64,000 nt of DNA from Streptomyces sp. NBC_00285 (GTDB taxonomy: Bacteria > Actinomycetota > Actinomycetes > Streptomycetales > Streptomycetaceae). The stretch is from positions 7,440,001 through 7,504,000 of the forward strand of contig NZ_CP108055.1 in NCBI RefSeq assembly GCF_036174265.1. The letters run 5' to 3'. Position 1 is the first letter of the stretch; each line of letters begins with the position of its first letter. Of the stretch, positions 51,906-62,779 are shown in pieces. A program made the position numbers and the translations under genes. The notes beneath the pieces were generated by a model. It was given only the letters and a program-made list of their open reading frames with translations, searched no databases and was not told where the DNA came from.

Positions 51906-53654
51906 ATGCGAAGGTCAGCGCTGGCCGCAGTAGCGGCCATCGGCAGTGCGAGCCTGTTGCTCTCGGCTTGCAGCAAGGCTGATGACAACGGTGGAGACGG
52001 GAACAAGTCGGCTGGGGCCAACGCAGCGACCAAGGGTGTCGTCAACGCCTCCACCCAGAAGGGTGGGACGGTCACGTACGAGTACTCGGACGTGCCGGAC
52101 TCCTTCGACCCGGGCAACACGTACTACGCCTACATGTACAACCTCAGCCGGCTGTACGCCCGCCCGCTGATGACCTTCCAGCCCGGCGCGGGCGAAGAGG
52201 GCAACAAGCTGGTCCCGGACCTCGCCGCGAGCGCCGGTGTGCCCAGCGACGGCGGCAAGACCTGGACGTACAAGCTGCGTTCGGGCCTGAAGTACCAGGA
52301 CGGCACCCCGATCACCTCGAAGGACGTCAAGTACGGCGTCGAGCGCTCCAACTTCGCGCGTGACGTGCTCTCCCTCGGCCCGAACTACTTCCAGCAGTTC
52401 CTGATCGGCGGCAAGGCCTACAAGGGCCCCTACAAGGACAAGAGCGCCGAGGGCCTGAAGTCCATCGAGACGCCGGACGACACCACGATCGTCTTCAAGC
52501 TCGACCGCGCCTTCCAGGAGTTCGACTACCTGGTCGCCACCCCGCAGACGGCTCCGGTGCCGCAGGCCAAGGACACCGGCATCGACTACGTCAAGAGCAT
52601 CGTGTCCTCGGGCTCGTACAAGTTCCAGAGCTACGACGAGGGCAAGCAGGCCGTCCTCGTCCGCAACGAGAACTGGGACCCGAAGACCGACCCGCTGCGC
52701 AAGCAGTACCCGGACAAGATCGTCGTCAAGCTCAAGGTCAACGCCGAGACGATCGACCAGGACGTCCAGGCCGGTGACGCGATCGACCTCGGTGGTACCG
52801 GTGTCCAGGCCGCGACCCAGGCGAAGGTCGTCAACAGCGCCGACCTGAAGGCCAACACGGACAACACCTACGGTGGCCGTCTGGTCTACATGGCGATCAA
52901 CAACCAGGTCGCCCCGTTCGACAAGGTCGAGTGCCGCAAGGCCGTCGAGTACGCCATCGACAAGGTCTCCGTGCAGACCGCCGAGGGCGGCCCGATCCGC
53001 GGTGACGTCGCCACCACCGTCCTGCCGCCGGACATCACCGGCTACCAGAAGGCCGACGTCTACGCGACCACCGGCAACAAGGGTGACGTCGCCAAGGCCA
53101 AGGCGCAGCTGAAGGCCTGCGGCAAGACGTCGATCAACACCAACCTCTCGGCGCGCAGCGACCGTCCGCAGGAGATCGACGCGGCCACCGCGATCATCGC
53201 CTCGCTGAAGAAGGTCGGCATCAACGCCAGCCTGAAGCAGTACCCGTCGGGCAAGTACTTCACCGACTACGCGGGTGTGCCGTCGTTCGACAAGAAGCAG
53301 AACATCGGCCTGCACATGATGCAGTGGGGTGCCGACTGGAACTCCGGCTACGGCTTCCTCCAGCAGATCCTGCACGGTGACGCGATCGGCGCCTCCGGTA
53401 ACACCAACCTCTCGTATCTGAACGACAGTCAGATCAACGAGATGCTGGAGAAGGCCATCGCCACCGAGGACGACACCGCGCGCAACGCCCTGTACGGGCA
53501 GATCGACAAGCGTGCGATGGACCTGGCGGCGCTCGTCCCGCTGACCTACTTCAAGGTCCTGCTGTACCGCCCCGCGGGCTTCACCAACCTGGTGTCCTCG
53601 GCGGCCTTCAGCGGTCAGTACGACTACCTCAACATCGGCACGACCAAGAAGTAG
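51906..53654 (+). CDS. Peptide ABC transporter substrate-binding lipoprotein
   Basis: A 582-residue SBP family 5 protein. The lipoprotein signal ends LLLSAC, and DSFDPGNTYY, VPDLAASAGV and GLKYQDGTPITSKDVKYG match the DppA/OppA fold. It captures oligopeptides or similar ligands outside the membrane. AAAGGGGAAG precedes ATG 51906. A 15-bp hairpin after the stop probably protects or enriches this part of the transcript. Confidence 0.94.
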   Translation: MRRSALAAVAAIGSASLLLSACSKADDNGGDGNKSAGANAATKGVVNASTQKGGTVTYEYSDVPDSFDPGNTYYAYMYNLSRLYARPLMTFQPGAGEEGNKLVPDLAASAGVPSDGGKTWTYKLRSGLKYQDGTPITSKDVKYGVERSNFARDVLSLGPNYFQQFLIGGKAYKGPYKDKSAEGLKSIETPDDTTIVFKLDRAFQEFDYLVATPQTAPVPQAKDTGIDYVKSIVSSGSYKFQSYDEGKQAVLVRNENWDPKTDPLRKQYPDKIVVKLKVNAETIDQDVQAGDAIDLGGTGVQAATQAKVVNSADLKANTDNTYGGRLVYMAINNQVAPFDKVECRKAVEYAIDKVSVQTAEGGPIRGDVATTVLPPDITGYQKADVYATTGNKGDVAKAKAQLKACGKTSINTNLSARSDRPQEIDAATAIIASLKKVGINASLKQYPSGKYFTDYAGVPSFDKKQNIGLHMMQWGADWNSGYGFLQQILHGDAIGASGNTNLSYLNDSQINEMLEKAIATEDDTARNALYGQIDKRAMDLAALVPLTYFKVLLYRPAGFTNLVSSAAFSGQYDYLNIGTTKK

Positions 53655-53677
53655 CCCCGGAAGGCAGGTGAAGGCAT

Positions 53678-53711
53678 TGGTGCCCGCGGGCTCAGCAGCC
53701 CGCGGGCACCA
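53678..53711 (+). terminator. Intercistronic hairpin between binding protein and permease genes
   Basis: Perfect 15-bp arms TGGTGCCCGCGGGCT (53678-53692) and AGCCCGCGGGCACCA (53697-53711) with a 4-nt loop. It lies 12 bp before the permease start, so it may act as a partial terminator or an mRNA stabiliser that raises the level of the binding protein relative to the membrane parts. Confidence 0.8.
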
Positions 53712-53723
53712 GCGCCGGTCCCC

Positions 53724-54731
53724 GTGATCTCGTACATCCTCCGTCGGACGTTCGCGGCAGTGCTCCTGCTGCTGGTCGTCACCGCGGTCACCTTCGCGAT
53801 CTTCTTCCTGTTGCCGCGCATGGCCGGACAGTCCGCCGACCAGCTCGCGCAGCAGTACATCGGAAAGAGCCCGACGAAGGCCGACATCCTCGCGGTCAAG
53901 CAGAACCTCGGTCTTGACGACCCCCTGTACCTGCAGTACTGGCACTTCATCAAGGGGATCGTGGCCGGCGCCACCTACAACCTGGGCCCCACCACCGCGC
54001 ACTGCAGCGCCCCCTGCTTCGGCTATTCCTTCAAGAACCACGTCGAGGTCTGGCCGCAGCTCACCTCGCGCCTTCCGGTGACCGTCTCGCTGGCCGCCGG
54101 TGCCGCCGTGCTGTGGCTGGTGTCCGGTGTCGTGATCGGCGTGATCTCGGCACTGCGGCCCCGCAGCTTCTTCGACCGCGCCTTCATGGGTGTCGCGCTC
54201 GCCGGTGTCTCGCTGCCCATGTTCTTCACGGGCAACCTGGCGCTGCTGCTCTTCACCTACCAGTGGCCGATCTTCGGCCGCACCTATGTGCCGTTCACCG
54301 AGAATCCGGCCGAGTGGGCCAACACGCTCTTCCCGGCCTGGTGCTCACTGGCGCTGCTCTACTCCGCCATCTACGCGCGGCTCACCCGCTCGGGCATGAT
54401 GGAGACGATGAACGAGGACTTCATCCGCACGGCCCGCGCCAAGGGCCTGCGCGAGCGCAGCGTCGTGACCCGGCACGGGCTGCGGGCCGCGCTGACCCCG
54501 ATCATCACCGTCTTCGGCATGGACCTGGGCCTGCTGCTCGGCGGCGCGGTGATCACCGAGACGGTGTTCTCGCTGCCCGGCATCGGCCAGTACGCGGTGC
54601 AGGGCATCACCGACAACGACCTGCCCCCGATCCTCGGCGTCACCCTGCTCGCCGCCCTCTTCGTCGTAGTCGCAAATCTCCTGGTGGACCTGTTGTACGC
54701 CGCCGCCGACCCGCGGGTGAGGCTCTCGTGA
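53724..54731 (+). CDS. Peptide ABC transporter permease (DppB/OppB type)
   Basis: A 335-residue membrane protein with the DppB start (MISYILRRTFAAVLLLLVVTAVTF as one helix region), six predicted helices and the EAA loop RTARAKGLRERSVVTRHGLR. GTG 53724 lies close after the hairpin. Its stop overlaps the next start (GTGA), so the ATPase gene is coupled to it. Confidence 0.93.
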   Translation: MISYILRRTFAAVLLLLVVTAVTFAIFFLLPRMAGQSADQLAQQYIGKSPTKADILAVKQNLGLDDPLYLQYWHFIKGIVAGATYNLGPTTAHCSAPCFGYSFKNHVEVWPQLTSRLPVTVSLAAGAAVLWLVSGVVIGVISALRPRSFFDRAFMGVALAGVSLPMFFTGNLALLLFTYQWPIFGRTYVPFTENPAEWANTLFPAWCSLALLYSAIYARLTRSGMMETMNEDFIRTARAKGLRERSVVTRHGLRAALTPIITVFGMDLGLLLGGAVITETVFSLPGIGQYAVQGITDNDLPPILGVTLLAALFVVVANLLVDLLYAAADPRVRLS

Positions 54732-55815
54732 CCGAACTCTCCAAGACCGGTGCCGCCCTGGGCGAGCCGGCTCCGGGGAACGCCCCCGACGCCTTCCTCG
54801 CGGTCCGCGACCTCAAGGTGCACTTCCCGACCGACGACGGCCTGGTCAAGTCCGTGGACGGGCTCACCTTCGAGGTGGAGAAGGGCAAGACCCTCTGCAT
54901 CGTGGGCGAGTCCGGATCCGGCAAGTCCGTCACCTCGCTCGCGATCATGGGCCTGCACCGGCTCGGGGCGCAGGGCAAGCACGTGCAGATGTCCGGCGAG
55001 ATCTGGCTGGACGGCAAGGAACTGGTCTCCGCCGACCCGGACGAGGTGCGCCGACTGCGCGGCCGCGAGATGGCGATGATCTTCCAGGACCCGCTGTCCG
55101 CGATGCACCCGTACTACACGATCGGCAGCCAGATCGTGGAGGCGTACCGGGTCCACCACGACGTCAGCAAGAAGGTCGCGCGCAAGCGGGCCGTCGAGAT
55201 GCTCGACCGGGTCGGCATCCCCGAGCCGGACAAGCGCGTGGACGGCTACCCGCACGAGTTCTCCGGCGGTATGCGCCAGCGCGCGATGATCGCGATGGCG
55301 CTGGTCAACAACCCCGAGCTGCTGATCGCGGACGAGCCGACGACCGCCCTCGACGTCACCGTCCAGGCGCAGATCCTCGACCTCATCCGGGACCTGCAGA
55401 AGGAGTTCGGCTCCGCGGTCGTCCTGATCACCCACGACCTCGGTGTGGTCGCCGAGATCGCCGACGACGTGCTCGTGATGTACGGCGGCCGGTGCGTGGA
55501 GCGGGGCAGCGTCGACGACGTCTTCGAGCGCCCGCAGCACCCGTACACCTGGGGCCTGCTCGGTTCGATGCCACGCATCGACCGTGAGACCTCCGAGCGG
55601 CTCATCCCCGTCAAGGGCCAGCCGCCGAGCCTCATCAACGTCCCCTCGGGCTGCGCCTTCCACCCCCGCTGCCCGTACGCGGACATCCCCAAGGGCGACG
55701 TCACCCGTACCATGCGCCCGGAGCTCCAGCAGGTCGGCGGCGGGCACTTCTCCGCGTGCCACCTCTCGCCGGAGGACCGCACGCGGATCTGGACCGAAGA
55801 GATTGCGCCGAAGCT

Positions 55816-55819
<4 letters not shown>
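54728..55819 (+). CDS. Peptide ABC transporter ATPase (DppD type)
   Basis: A 363-residue ATPase: Walker A GESGSGKS, signature [15 protein letters not shown], Walker [15 protein letters not shown], and the oligopeptide-type C-terminal region with a [11 protein letters not shown]ys cluster that binds an iron-sulfur site in some homologues. It is coupled by 4-bp overlaps to the permease gene upstream and the second ATPase gene downstream. Confidence 0.94.
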
Positions 55820-57180
<1,361 letters not shown>

Positions 57181-57212
57181 CGCATGACAAGTTGGCAAAG
57201 TCATGCACATGC

Positions 57213-57296
57213 CCGAACGGGAGAGTGAAGAGTCGTCCGTGTCCGACTTATCGGCACACGCGCGAAAGGGACGACTCATGAAACTCTCCCGTTCGG
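57213..57296 (+). promoter_or_regulatory. Long hairpin enclosing the start of the M1 peptidase gene
   Basis: CCGAACGGGAGAGT (57213-57226) pairs perfectly with ACTCTCCCGTTCGG (57283-57296). Inside it GAGTCGTCC (57230-57238) pairs with GGACGACTC (57269-57277). The ATG at 57278 lies in the internal loop and the GGGA of the ribosome binding site in the inner stem. In RNA this would hide the translation start; in DNA it could be an operator. Confidence 0.65.
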
Positions 57297-58669
57297 CACG
57301 TTCAGGGGCCATCGCGACCGCGGTGGCCTCCTTCTTCGTCGTCGCCGCTTCCCCCGGCCCGCACCCGGGCGCACCGGGCATCGGCGACAGCTACTTCCCG
57401 AACCTCGGCAACGGCGGCTTCGACGCCCGGCACTACACCCTCGACGTGGCGTACAACCCGGACACCGACCGCCTGGACGGACGTACGACACTCACCGCCC
57501 GCGCCACCCAGAACCTCTCCTCCTTCGACCTGGACCTGCAGAAACTCGAGGTCACAAGGGTCGAAGTGAACGGCAGACGGGCCCAGTTCACGCGCGACGG
57601 CGACGAGATCCGCATCTCCCCGCGCCAGTCCCTGCGCAAGGGCCACGACTTCACGGTCGCCGTCACCTACGGCGGCGTCCCGGAACCCCTCAACGGCCCC
57701 ATCGTCTTCGGCTCCGACTACGGCTGGATGAAGACCCCCGACGGCGTCTTCGTCGCCTGTGAACCCAACGCGGCCTCGACCTGGTTCCCGTCCAGCGACC
57801 ACCCCTCCGACAAGGCCACGTACGACATCCGCTTCAAGACCCCCAAGGGCCTGACCGCGGTCTCCAACGGTCGGCTCGTGTCGACGTACGACAAGGGCGG
57901 CTCGACGTACACCCACTGGCGCGAGAAGAAGCCGATGGCGACCTACCTCGCGACCGCCACCATCGGGAAGTTCGACGTACGGACCGGTACGACCCCCGGC
58001 GGCATCCCCATCTACACCGCGATCGACCCGGTGCTGGCGAACAGCAACAACGTGGACGTGTACGGGGTGACGGCCGAGGCCACCGACTACTGGTCGCAGG
58101 TCTTCGGGCCGTACCCCTTCGAGGAGACCGGCGCGATCGTCGACGACATGCCGCAGGCCGGGTTCTCGCTGGAGGTACAGACGAAGCCGGCCTACTCGGC
58201 GGTGCGCAGCGAGACGACGATCGTGCACGAGCTCGCCCACCAGTGGTTCGGGGACAGCGTCTCGGTCGCGCACTGGAAGGACATCTGGCTCAACGAGGGC
58301 TTCGCCACCTACGCCCAGTGGCTGTGGGCCGAGCACCGGGGCACCCGCAGCGCCCACGACTCCTTCATCGCGGGCTACGACGCCCGTCCCGCAGGCAGCG
58401 CCTTCTGGCAGACCACCGTCGGCGACCCGCAGCGCGACACGATGTTCGCGTCCGCGGTCTACCAGCGGGGCGCGATGACCCTCCAGGTGCTGCGCGAACG
58501 CATCGGCGACCAGGCCTTCTTCAAGCTGCTGCCGGCCTGGACGAAACTCCACCGCTACGGCAACGCGAGCACCGCCGACTTCATCGGCCTCGCCGAGAAG
58601 GTCAGCGGGCAGCAGCTGGACGACCTGTTCGGGACGTGGCTGTTCACGACGGGCAAACCGGCCCTGTAG
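57278..58669 (+). CDS. Secreted M1-family metallopeptidase (aminopeptidase N-like)
   Basis: A 463-residue zinc aminopeptidase. The signal peptide covers about residues 1-27 (MKLSRSARSG, then a hydrophobic stretch ending VVAAS). The N-terminal beta domain is followed by the catalytic domain with HELAHQWFGD (HEXXH) and WLNEGFATY (third zinc ligand Glu). It lacks the large C-terminal helical domain of PepN, as do other short secreted M1 enzymes. ATG 57278 gives a proper signal peptide; an in-frame ATG at 57203 would place 25 charged residues in front. Confidence 0.9.
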   Translation: MKLSRSARSGAIATAVASFFVVAASPGPHPGAPGIGDSYFPNLGNGGFDARHYTLDVAYNPDTDRLDGRTTLTARATQNLSSFDLDLQKLEVTRVEVNGRRAQFTRDGDEIRISPRQSLRKGHDFTVAVTYGGVPEPLNGPIVFGSDYGWMKTPDGVFVACEPNAASTWFPSSDHPSDKATYDIRFKTPKGLTAVSNGRLVSTYDKGGSTYTHWREKKPMATYLATATIGKFDVRTGTTPGGIPIYTAIDPVLANSNNVDVYGVTAEATDYWSQVFGPYPFEETGAIVDDMPQAGFSLEVQTKPAYSAVRSETTIVHELAHQWFGDSVSVAHWKDIWLNEGFATYAQWLWAEHRGTRSAHDSFIAGYDARPAGSAFWQTTVGDPQRDTMFASAVYQRGAMTLQVLRERIGDQAFFKLLPAWTKLHRYGNASTADFIGLAEKVSGQQLDDLFGTWLFTTGKPAL

Positions 58670-58692
58670 CAGTCCACGGGTAAGAATGTGGG

Positions 58693-59349
58693 GTGCTCCA
58701 GCAACTGTTCAGCCCCTCCGTCCAGCACACGCTCGACCTCGTCGGCATCTTCGTGTTCGCCATCTCGGGCGCGTTGCTGGCCGTCCGCAAGAACTTCGAC
58801 GTCTTCGGCATCGCCGTCCTCGCCGAGGTCACCGCGCTGGGCGGAGGGCTGTTCCGGGACCTGATCATCGGCGCGGTACCGCCCGCCGCCTTCACGGACC
58901 TGGGGTACTTCATCACCCCGCTCCTCGCCGCCCTGCTCGTCTTCTTCCTGCACCCGCACGTGGAGCGGATCCAGGTCGGCGTGAACGTCTTCGACGCGGC
59001 CGGCCTCGGCCTGTTCTGCGTCGCGGGGACGACGAAGGCGTACGAGTACGGCCTTGGCCTGACCCAGTCCGCGACGCTGGGCATGGCCACCGCCGTCGGC
59101 GGCGGTGTACTGCGGGACGTGGTCGCGGGCGAGGTGCCCTCGCTGCTGCGCTGGGACCGCGACCTGTACGCGGTCCCGGCGATCGTCGGCGCCACCATGG
59201 CCGTCCTGTGCATCCGCTACGACGCCCTCACCCCGTTGACCGGCGGGCTCGCGGCCCTCACCGCCTTCGTACTGCGCCTGCTCGCGATGAGGTTCCACTG
59301 GCGAGCACCGCGGGCGTGGAACCGGCGGTCGACCGTGCGTGAGGAGTAG
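58693..59349 (+). CDS. YadS/UPF0126-type membrane protein (TRIC channel family)
   Basis: A 218-residue protein of seven helices built from two three-helix repeats, each starting with a Gly-rich motif: DLVGIFVFAISGALLAVRK and the later DAAGLGLFCVAGTTKAYEYG. GGGLFRDLIIG and GGGVLRDVVAGEVP are the paired signature loops. Homologues are cation channels or glycine transporters. GTG 58693 lies 23 bp after the peptidase gene. Its end overlaps the convergent esterase gene by 92 bp. Confidence 0.88.
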   Translation: MLQQLFSPSVQHTLDLVGIFVFAISGALLAVRKNFDVFGIAVLAEVTALGGGLFRDLIIGAVPPAAFTDLGYFITPLLAALLVFFLHPHVERIQVGVNVFDAAGLGLFCVAGTTKAYEYGLGLTQSATLGMATAVGGGVLRDVVAGEVPSLLRWDRDLYAVPAIVGATMAVLCIRYDALTPLTGGLAALTAFVLRLLAMRFHWRAPRAWNRRSTVREE

Positions 59350-60478
59350 CGCCCGCCCGGCCGTGCAGCAGCCCCATCTCCTCCGTCAGCCAGCGGAACG
59401 CCGGGACCACCTGCGGCCGCCACAGCGCCATGTTGTGGCCGCCCGCGCTCTTCGGGATGTAGACGACGTGCACGGTCGTCGGCGCCTTCGCGATCTGTTC
59501 GAGACCGGTGGCCGCCTCGTAACCGTCGCCCGGCTGCCCGGACTCGTAGAGCGCGATCGCGGGCGGGGCAAGGGCGTCCCGCAGCAGCACGTAGGGGTTG
59601 TTGGCGCGGCGCAGCGCGGGGGTCTCGGCGGCCAGCGAGTTGCGTTCGCCGATCGGGTCGTTGTAGCCGGACATGCTGACCGCGGCCCGGTAGCGGTCGG
59701 GGTGGGCGACCGCGAGCTTCGTCGCGCAGTGCCCGCCCGCGGAGTACCCGGCCACCGCCCAGCCCGTCGGCCCGGGCTGGGCACGGAAGTTGTCCGTGAC
59801 CATCTTCTGCACGTCGACGCTGAGCCAGGTGTCCGCGTTCACCGTGCCGGTGATGTTGGCGCAGCCGGTGTCCACTCCGGCCAGCAGGTTCATGCGCGGG
59901 GCGACCAGGACGAACGGCGCCACCCGGCCGGCCCGCATCAGTGGCCGCAGCTGGTTGACCGCGTGCAGCGACCCGAACCAGGCCTTCGCCGAGCCGGGAT
60001 AGCCCGACAGCAGCTCCACCACGGGGAACTTGTGGTGCCGGTACGCGGGCTCGGTGTACTGCGGCGGCAGCCAGACGTAGACCTCGGCGTCCACGCCCGA
60101 CACCCGGCCCTTGAGCTGGGTCACCCGCACGTCCTTCATGCCGGGTCCGGAGGCCTGTACGAAGTGCTGCTTCACCTTGGGCAAACGTTTCAGCGCGATA
60201 CCGCCGGTGCCGCTGGCGCCGAGGTTCGCCGCCTGCTGGACGTGGTTGCCGGTGCCGAGCAGGTCGGCCCAGTCGTCGTACAGGTTGTTCTGGTTGTTGA
60301 CCAGTACGAAGACGAGGGCGACGGCCGTGCCCTGGGCGAACAGCACCATCAGCAGCCGGGCCAGGGCGCGCAGGGCGCGGTGGCCTCTGATCCGCGACCA
60401 CAGGGCGAGCGGAAGCGCGACGGCGACGACGGACAGCACGATCAGCGTGTAGAGGAACGCGGTCCCGGTGAGGCTCAT
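59258..60478 (-). CDS. Membrane-anchored alpha/beta hydrolase, esterase D/mycolyltransferase-like
   Basis: A 406-residue protein with two N-terminal transmembrane helices (about residues 5-25 and 40-60) and an extracytoplasmic esterase domain. The nucleophile elbow is GYSAGGH, VVELLSGYPGS supplies the oxyanion region, and GGHNMALW holds the catalytic His. This is the fold of the Fg-antigen 85/esterase D group, acting on cell-envelope or secreted esters. CAGGGG precedes ATG 60478. The last 30 codons overlap the convergent YadS-type gene. Confidence 0.85.
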   Translation of the reverse strand: MSLTGTAFLYTLIVLSVVAVALPLALWSRIRGHRALRALARLLMVLFAQGTAVALVFVLVNNQNNLYDDWADLLGTGNHVQQAANLGASGTGGIALKRLPKVKQHFVQASGPGMKDVRVTQLKGRVSGVDAEVYVWLPPQYTEPAYRHHKFPVVELLSGYPGSAKAWFGSLHAVNQLRPLMRAGRVAPFVLVAPRMNLLAGVDTGCANITGTVNADTWLSVDVQKMVTDNFRAQPGPTGWAVAGYSAGGHCATKLAVAHPDRYRAAVSMSGYNDPIGERNSLAAETPALRRANNPYVLLRDALAPPAIALYESGQPGDGYEAATGLEQIAKAPTTVHVVYIPKSAGGHNMALWRPQVVPAFRWLTEEMGLLHGRAGATPHARSTAGSTPAVLASGTSSRAGAVRRR

Positions 60479-60633
60479 GCCCCTGTAGAGGGGGAAGCCG
60501 GTGCATCGGTTTACGGACGTGTGCGGACGCTTACCAGGAAATTGCCCGGGTCTCACCTGGCATACCTGGCACCGAACTGTGGCGAAGCGAGAGAAAGCTA
60601 CCGCTTAGTAGTAACTTGTTGTACCGTTCAGCC

Positions 60634-61488
60634 ATGCCAGAAGCAGCCTCCGCCACGCGTGCCACGATCGGCGACAGCGAGTTCGACCGGGACACCACGG
60701 TCACCCGCCGCGCACCCGGCGTCTACGACATCGACCTCTCCGCGGGCTGGACGATCATCAGCGCCGTCAACGGCGGCTATCTGCTGGCGGTCCTGGGCCG
60801 CGCCCTCGCGGACGCCCTGCCGCACTCCGACCCGTTCACGATCTCCGCGCACTACCTGACCGCGTCCCAGCCGGGCCCCGCGGTCGTCCGCACGGACGTC
60901 GTCCGCACCGGCCGCACCCTCTCCACCGGCCAGGCCTCGCTGTTCCAGTACGACGAGCGGGGCGAAGAGGTCGAACGCATCCGCGTCCTCGCCTCCTACG
61001 GCGACCTCGACTCCCTGCCCGACGACGTCCGTACGACGGCGAAGCCCCCGGCGTTCCCGCCGATGGACCAGTGCTTCGGCCCCGAGGACGGCCCGGCCCC
61101 CGTCGACGGCAGCTCGGCCATCACCGACCGTCTGATGCTCAAGCTGGACCCCTCCACCCTGGGCTGGGCCCTCGGCGCACCCTCCGGCAAGGGGGAGATG
61201 CGCTCCTGGTTCGGGCTCGCCGACGGCCGTGACGCCGACCCCTTCGCACTGCTCCTGGCGGTGGACGCGCTGCCTCCCACGGCCTTCGAGATCGGCCTGA
61301 AGGGCTGGGTGCCGACGGTCGAACTGACCGTCCATGTGCGGTCCCGCCCGGCCCCCGGACCCCTGCGTGTCTCCATCACCACCCGCAACCTCGCCGGCGG
61401 CTTCCTGGAGGAGGACGCCGAGGTCTGGGACAGCGAGGACCGGCTGGTCGCGCAGTCGCGGCAGCTGGCCCGGGCCAGGCTCGCCTGA
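60634..61488 (+). CDS. Acyl-CoA thioesterase (TesB-like double hot-dog)
   Basis: A 284-residue protein with two hot-dog repeats. The first contains WTIISAVNGGYLLAVLGRAL and the second has GLADGRDADPFALLLAVDALPP with the Asp and following residues used in TesB-type hydrolysis. It probably releases fatty acids from acyl-CoA. ATG 60634 fits the family start. It is divergent from the esterase gene across 155 bp. Confidence 0.88.
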   Translation: MPEAASATRATIGDSEFDRDTTVTRRAPGVYDIDLSAGWTIISAVNGGYLLAVLGRALADALPHSDPFTISAHYLTASQPGPAVVRTDVVRTGRTLSTGQASLFQYDERGEEVERIRVLASYGDLDSLPDDVRTTAKPPAFPPMDQCFGPEDGPAPVDGSSAITDRLMLKLDPSTLGWALGAPSGKGEMRSWFGLADGRDADPFALLLAVDALPPTAFEIGLKGWVPTVELTVHVRSRPAPGPLRVSITTRNLAGGFLEEDAEVWDSEDRLVAQSRQLARARLA

Positions 61489-61688
61489 GGGGAGTCCGTG
61501 CCTGTGTCACGGGCGTGTACCAGCGAGTAAGTCGGCGATCTGTGCGAAAGGCCAGGTCAGGTAGGTTGCTTTAGCCGCACTTTGCCTGGCGCACAGGCGA
61601 GGGACAGCGGGGACTCAAGGAAGCCCTAAGGGCTGTTGGTTGAGTTCCCGGCCTCAGGACTTACTCATCTTCCCTGGAGCGGTCTCTC

Positions 61689-62060
61689 ATGAAGCGTGTG
61701 CGTCTCCTCCCCGCCGTGGCTCTGCTGGCGCTCTCGCCCCTCGCCCTGGCGGCCTGCGGCTCGAGCGGCTCGTCGTCGACCTCGAACAGCGGTACCTCGG
61801 GCCAGAACTGTCAGGCACCCACCGGCAACGCGTCCGGCATGCCGACCGGTGCGGCCCCGTCCGGCGCCCCCACCGGCAACGCGACCGCACGGCCCTCCGG
61901 TGCCCCGTCGGGCGCCCGGACCGGCGGGCCGGGCGGTGGCGGTCAGGGTGGCCCCGGCGGTGGCGGTCAGCGTGGTGGCTGCGGTGGTCCGGGCGGTGGC
62001 ATGAACGGTGGCGGCGCAGCCCCGAGCGGCGCCCCCAGCGCGGCGGCCACCAAGAGCTGA
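61689..62060 (+). CDS. Small Gly/Pro/Ser-rich lipoprotein, unknown function
   Basis: A 123-residue protein with a lipoprotein signal ending LALAAC, then a Ser-rich linker and a low-complexity body of Gly, Pro, Thr and Ser with repeated PTGNA and SGAP units and a GGPGGGGQ repeat. Two Cys residues in the mature part may form a disulfide. No domain is recognised. It is probably an exported, disordered, membrane-tethered protein, closed by the strong hairpin at 62090. Confidence 0.75.
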   Translation: MKRVRLLPAVALLALSPLALAACGSSGSSSTSNSGTSGQNCQAPTGNASGMPTGAAPSGAPTGNATARPSGAPSGARTGGPGGGGQGGPGGGGQRGGCGGPGGGMNGGGAAPSGAPSAAATKS

Positions 62061-62089
62061 CACGGACGTCATAGAGGCGTCGTCGTACG

Positions 62090-62130
62090 ACAGGGGCGGC
62101 ACTCCCGGTGAACGGGGGTGCCGCCCCTGT
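62090..62130. terminator. Bidirectional hairpin between lipoprotein and TetR genes
   Basis: 17-bp arms ACAGGGGCGGCACTCCC (62090-62106) and GGGGGTGCCGCCCCTGT (62114-62130), one G-U pair, loop 7 nt, between convergent genes. Confidence 0.88.
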
Positions 62131-62144
62131 GTGCTGTCGGTGGC

Positions 62145-62768
62145 TCAGCCCAGCCAGTGGTCGCGGCCGATGCTGATGAGCCGCATCTGACGCTCCGCCA
62201 CCTGACAGACACGGGTCCGCTCCTCCTGCGAGGCCTCCAGCGCCTCCAGGAACAGCGAGGCCGTGATCAGCATCTGGTCCACGTACAGGTTGGCCAGCAT
62301 GAGCAGGTCGTCCTCGCTCCAGCCCCCGGACACCGGGTCCTTGGCCAGCTCGTCCTTCACCTCTTCGCCGAACCGGGCCAGTTGGTCCCGGATGGCCTCC
62401 CGTACCGGCTGGACTCCGCCATGCCGTTCACGGGCGATGAAGCGGACGTGGGCGGGGTACGCGTTCACATGGCCGGAGATCAACTCGATGGCGCGCGCGA
62501 TGCGTTGCTCGTGGCCGTCGGCCGACACCGTCGTCCGGATCATGGGGTGCAGGCTGCCCAGCGCCTCCTCGACCAGGGCCACACCGAGATCCTCGATGGA
62601 GCGGAAGTGCCGGTAGAAGGCGGTCGGGGCGACACCCACGGCGCGGGTGACCTCGCGCAGGCCCAGGCTGCTCAGGCTCTGCTCCTCCAGCAGTGCGAGT
62701 GCCGCGTCCAGGAGCGACTGCCGGGTCTTCTGCTTCTGCGCCTGCCGGATGCCGAGGGTGTGACTCAT
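62145..62768 (-). CDS. TetR-family transcriptional regulator (FabR/DesT-like)
   Basis: A 207-residue repressor. The HTH lies in residues 15-60 (LGLREVTRAVGVAPTAFYRHF), and the C-terminal domain matches TetR_C members that sense acyl chains, with RHGGVQPVREAIRDQL. It is divergent from two small membrane-protein genes. Three AACAACTGT-like sequences lie between, one just before its own start, suggesting autoregulation and control of the neighbours. Confidence 0.88.
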   Translation of the reverse strand: MSHTLGIRQAQKQKTRQSLLDAALALLEEQSLSSLGLREVTRAVGVAPTAFYRHFRSIEDLGVALVEEALGSLHPMIRTTVSADGHEQRIARAIELISGHVNAYPAHVRFIARERHGGVQPVREAIRDQLARFGEEVKDELAKDPVSGGWSEDDLLMLANLYVDQMLITASLFLEALEASQEERTRVCQVAERQMRLISIGRDHWLG

Positions 62769-62779
62769 GTCATCCAGTT

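Noticed and set aside
51915..54041. 708-codon minus-strand frame opposite the binding-protein and permease genes
   Set aside because: Composition (Val, Leu, Gly, Asp, Arg repeats) is that of an antisense codon shadow; the sense strand encodes clear transporter proteins.
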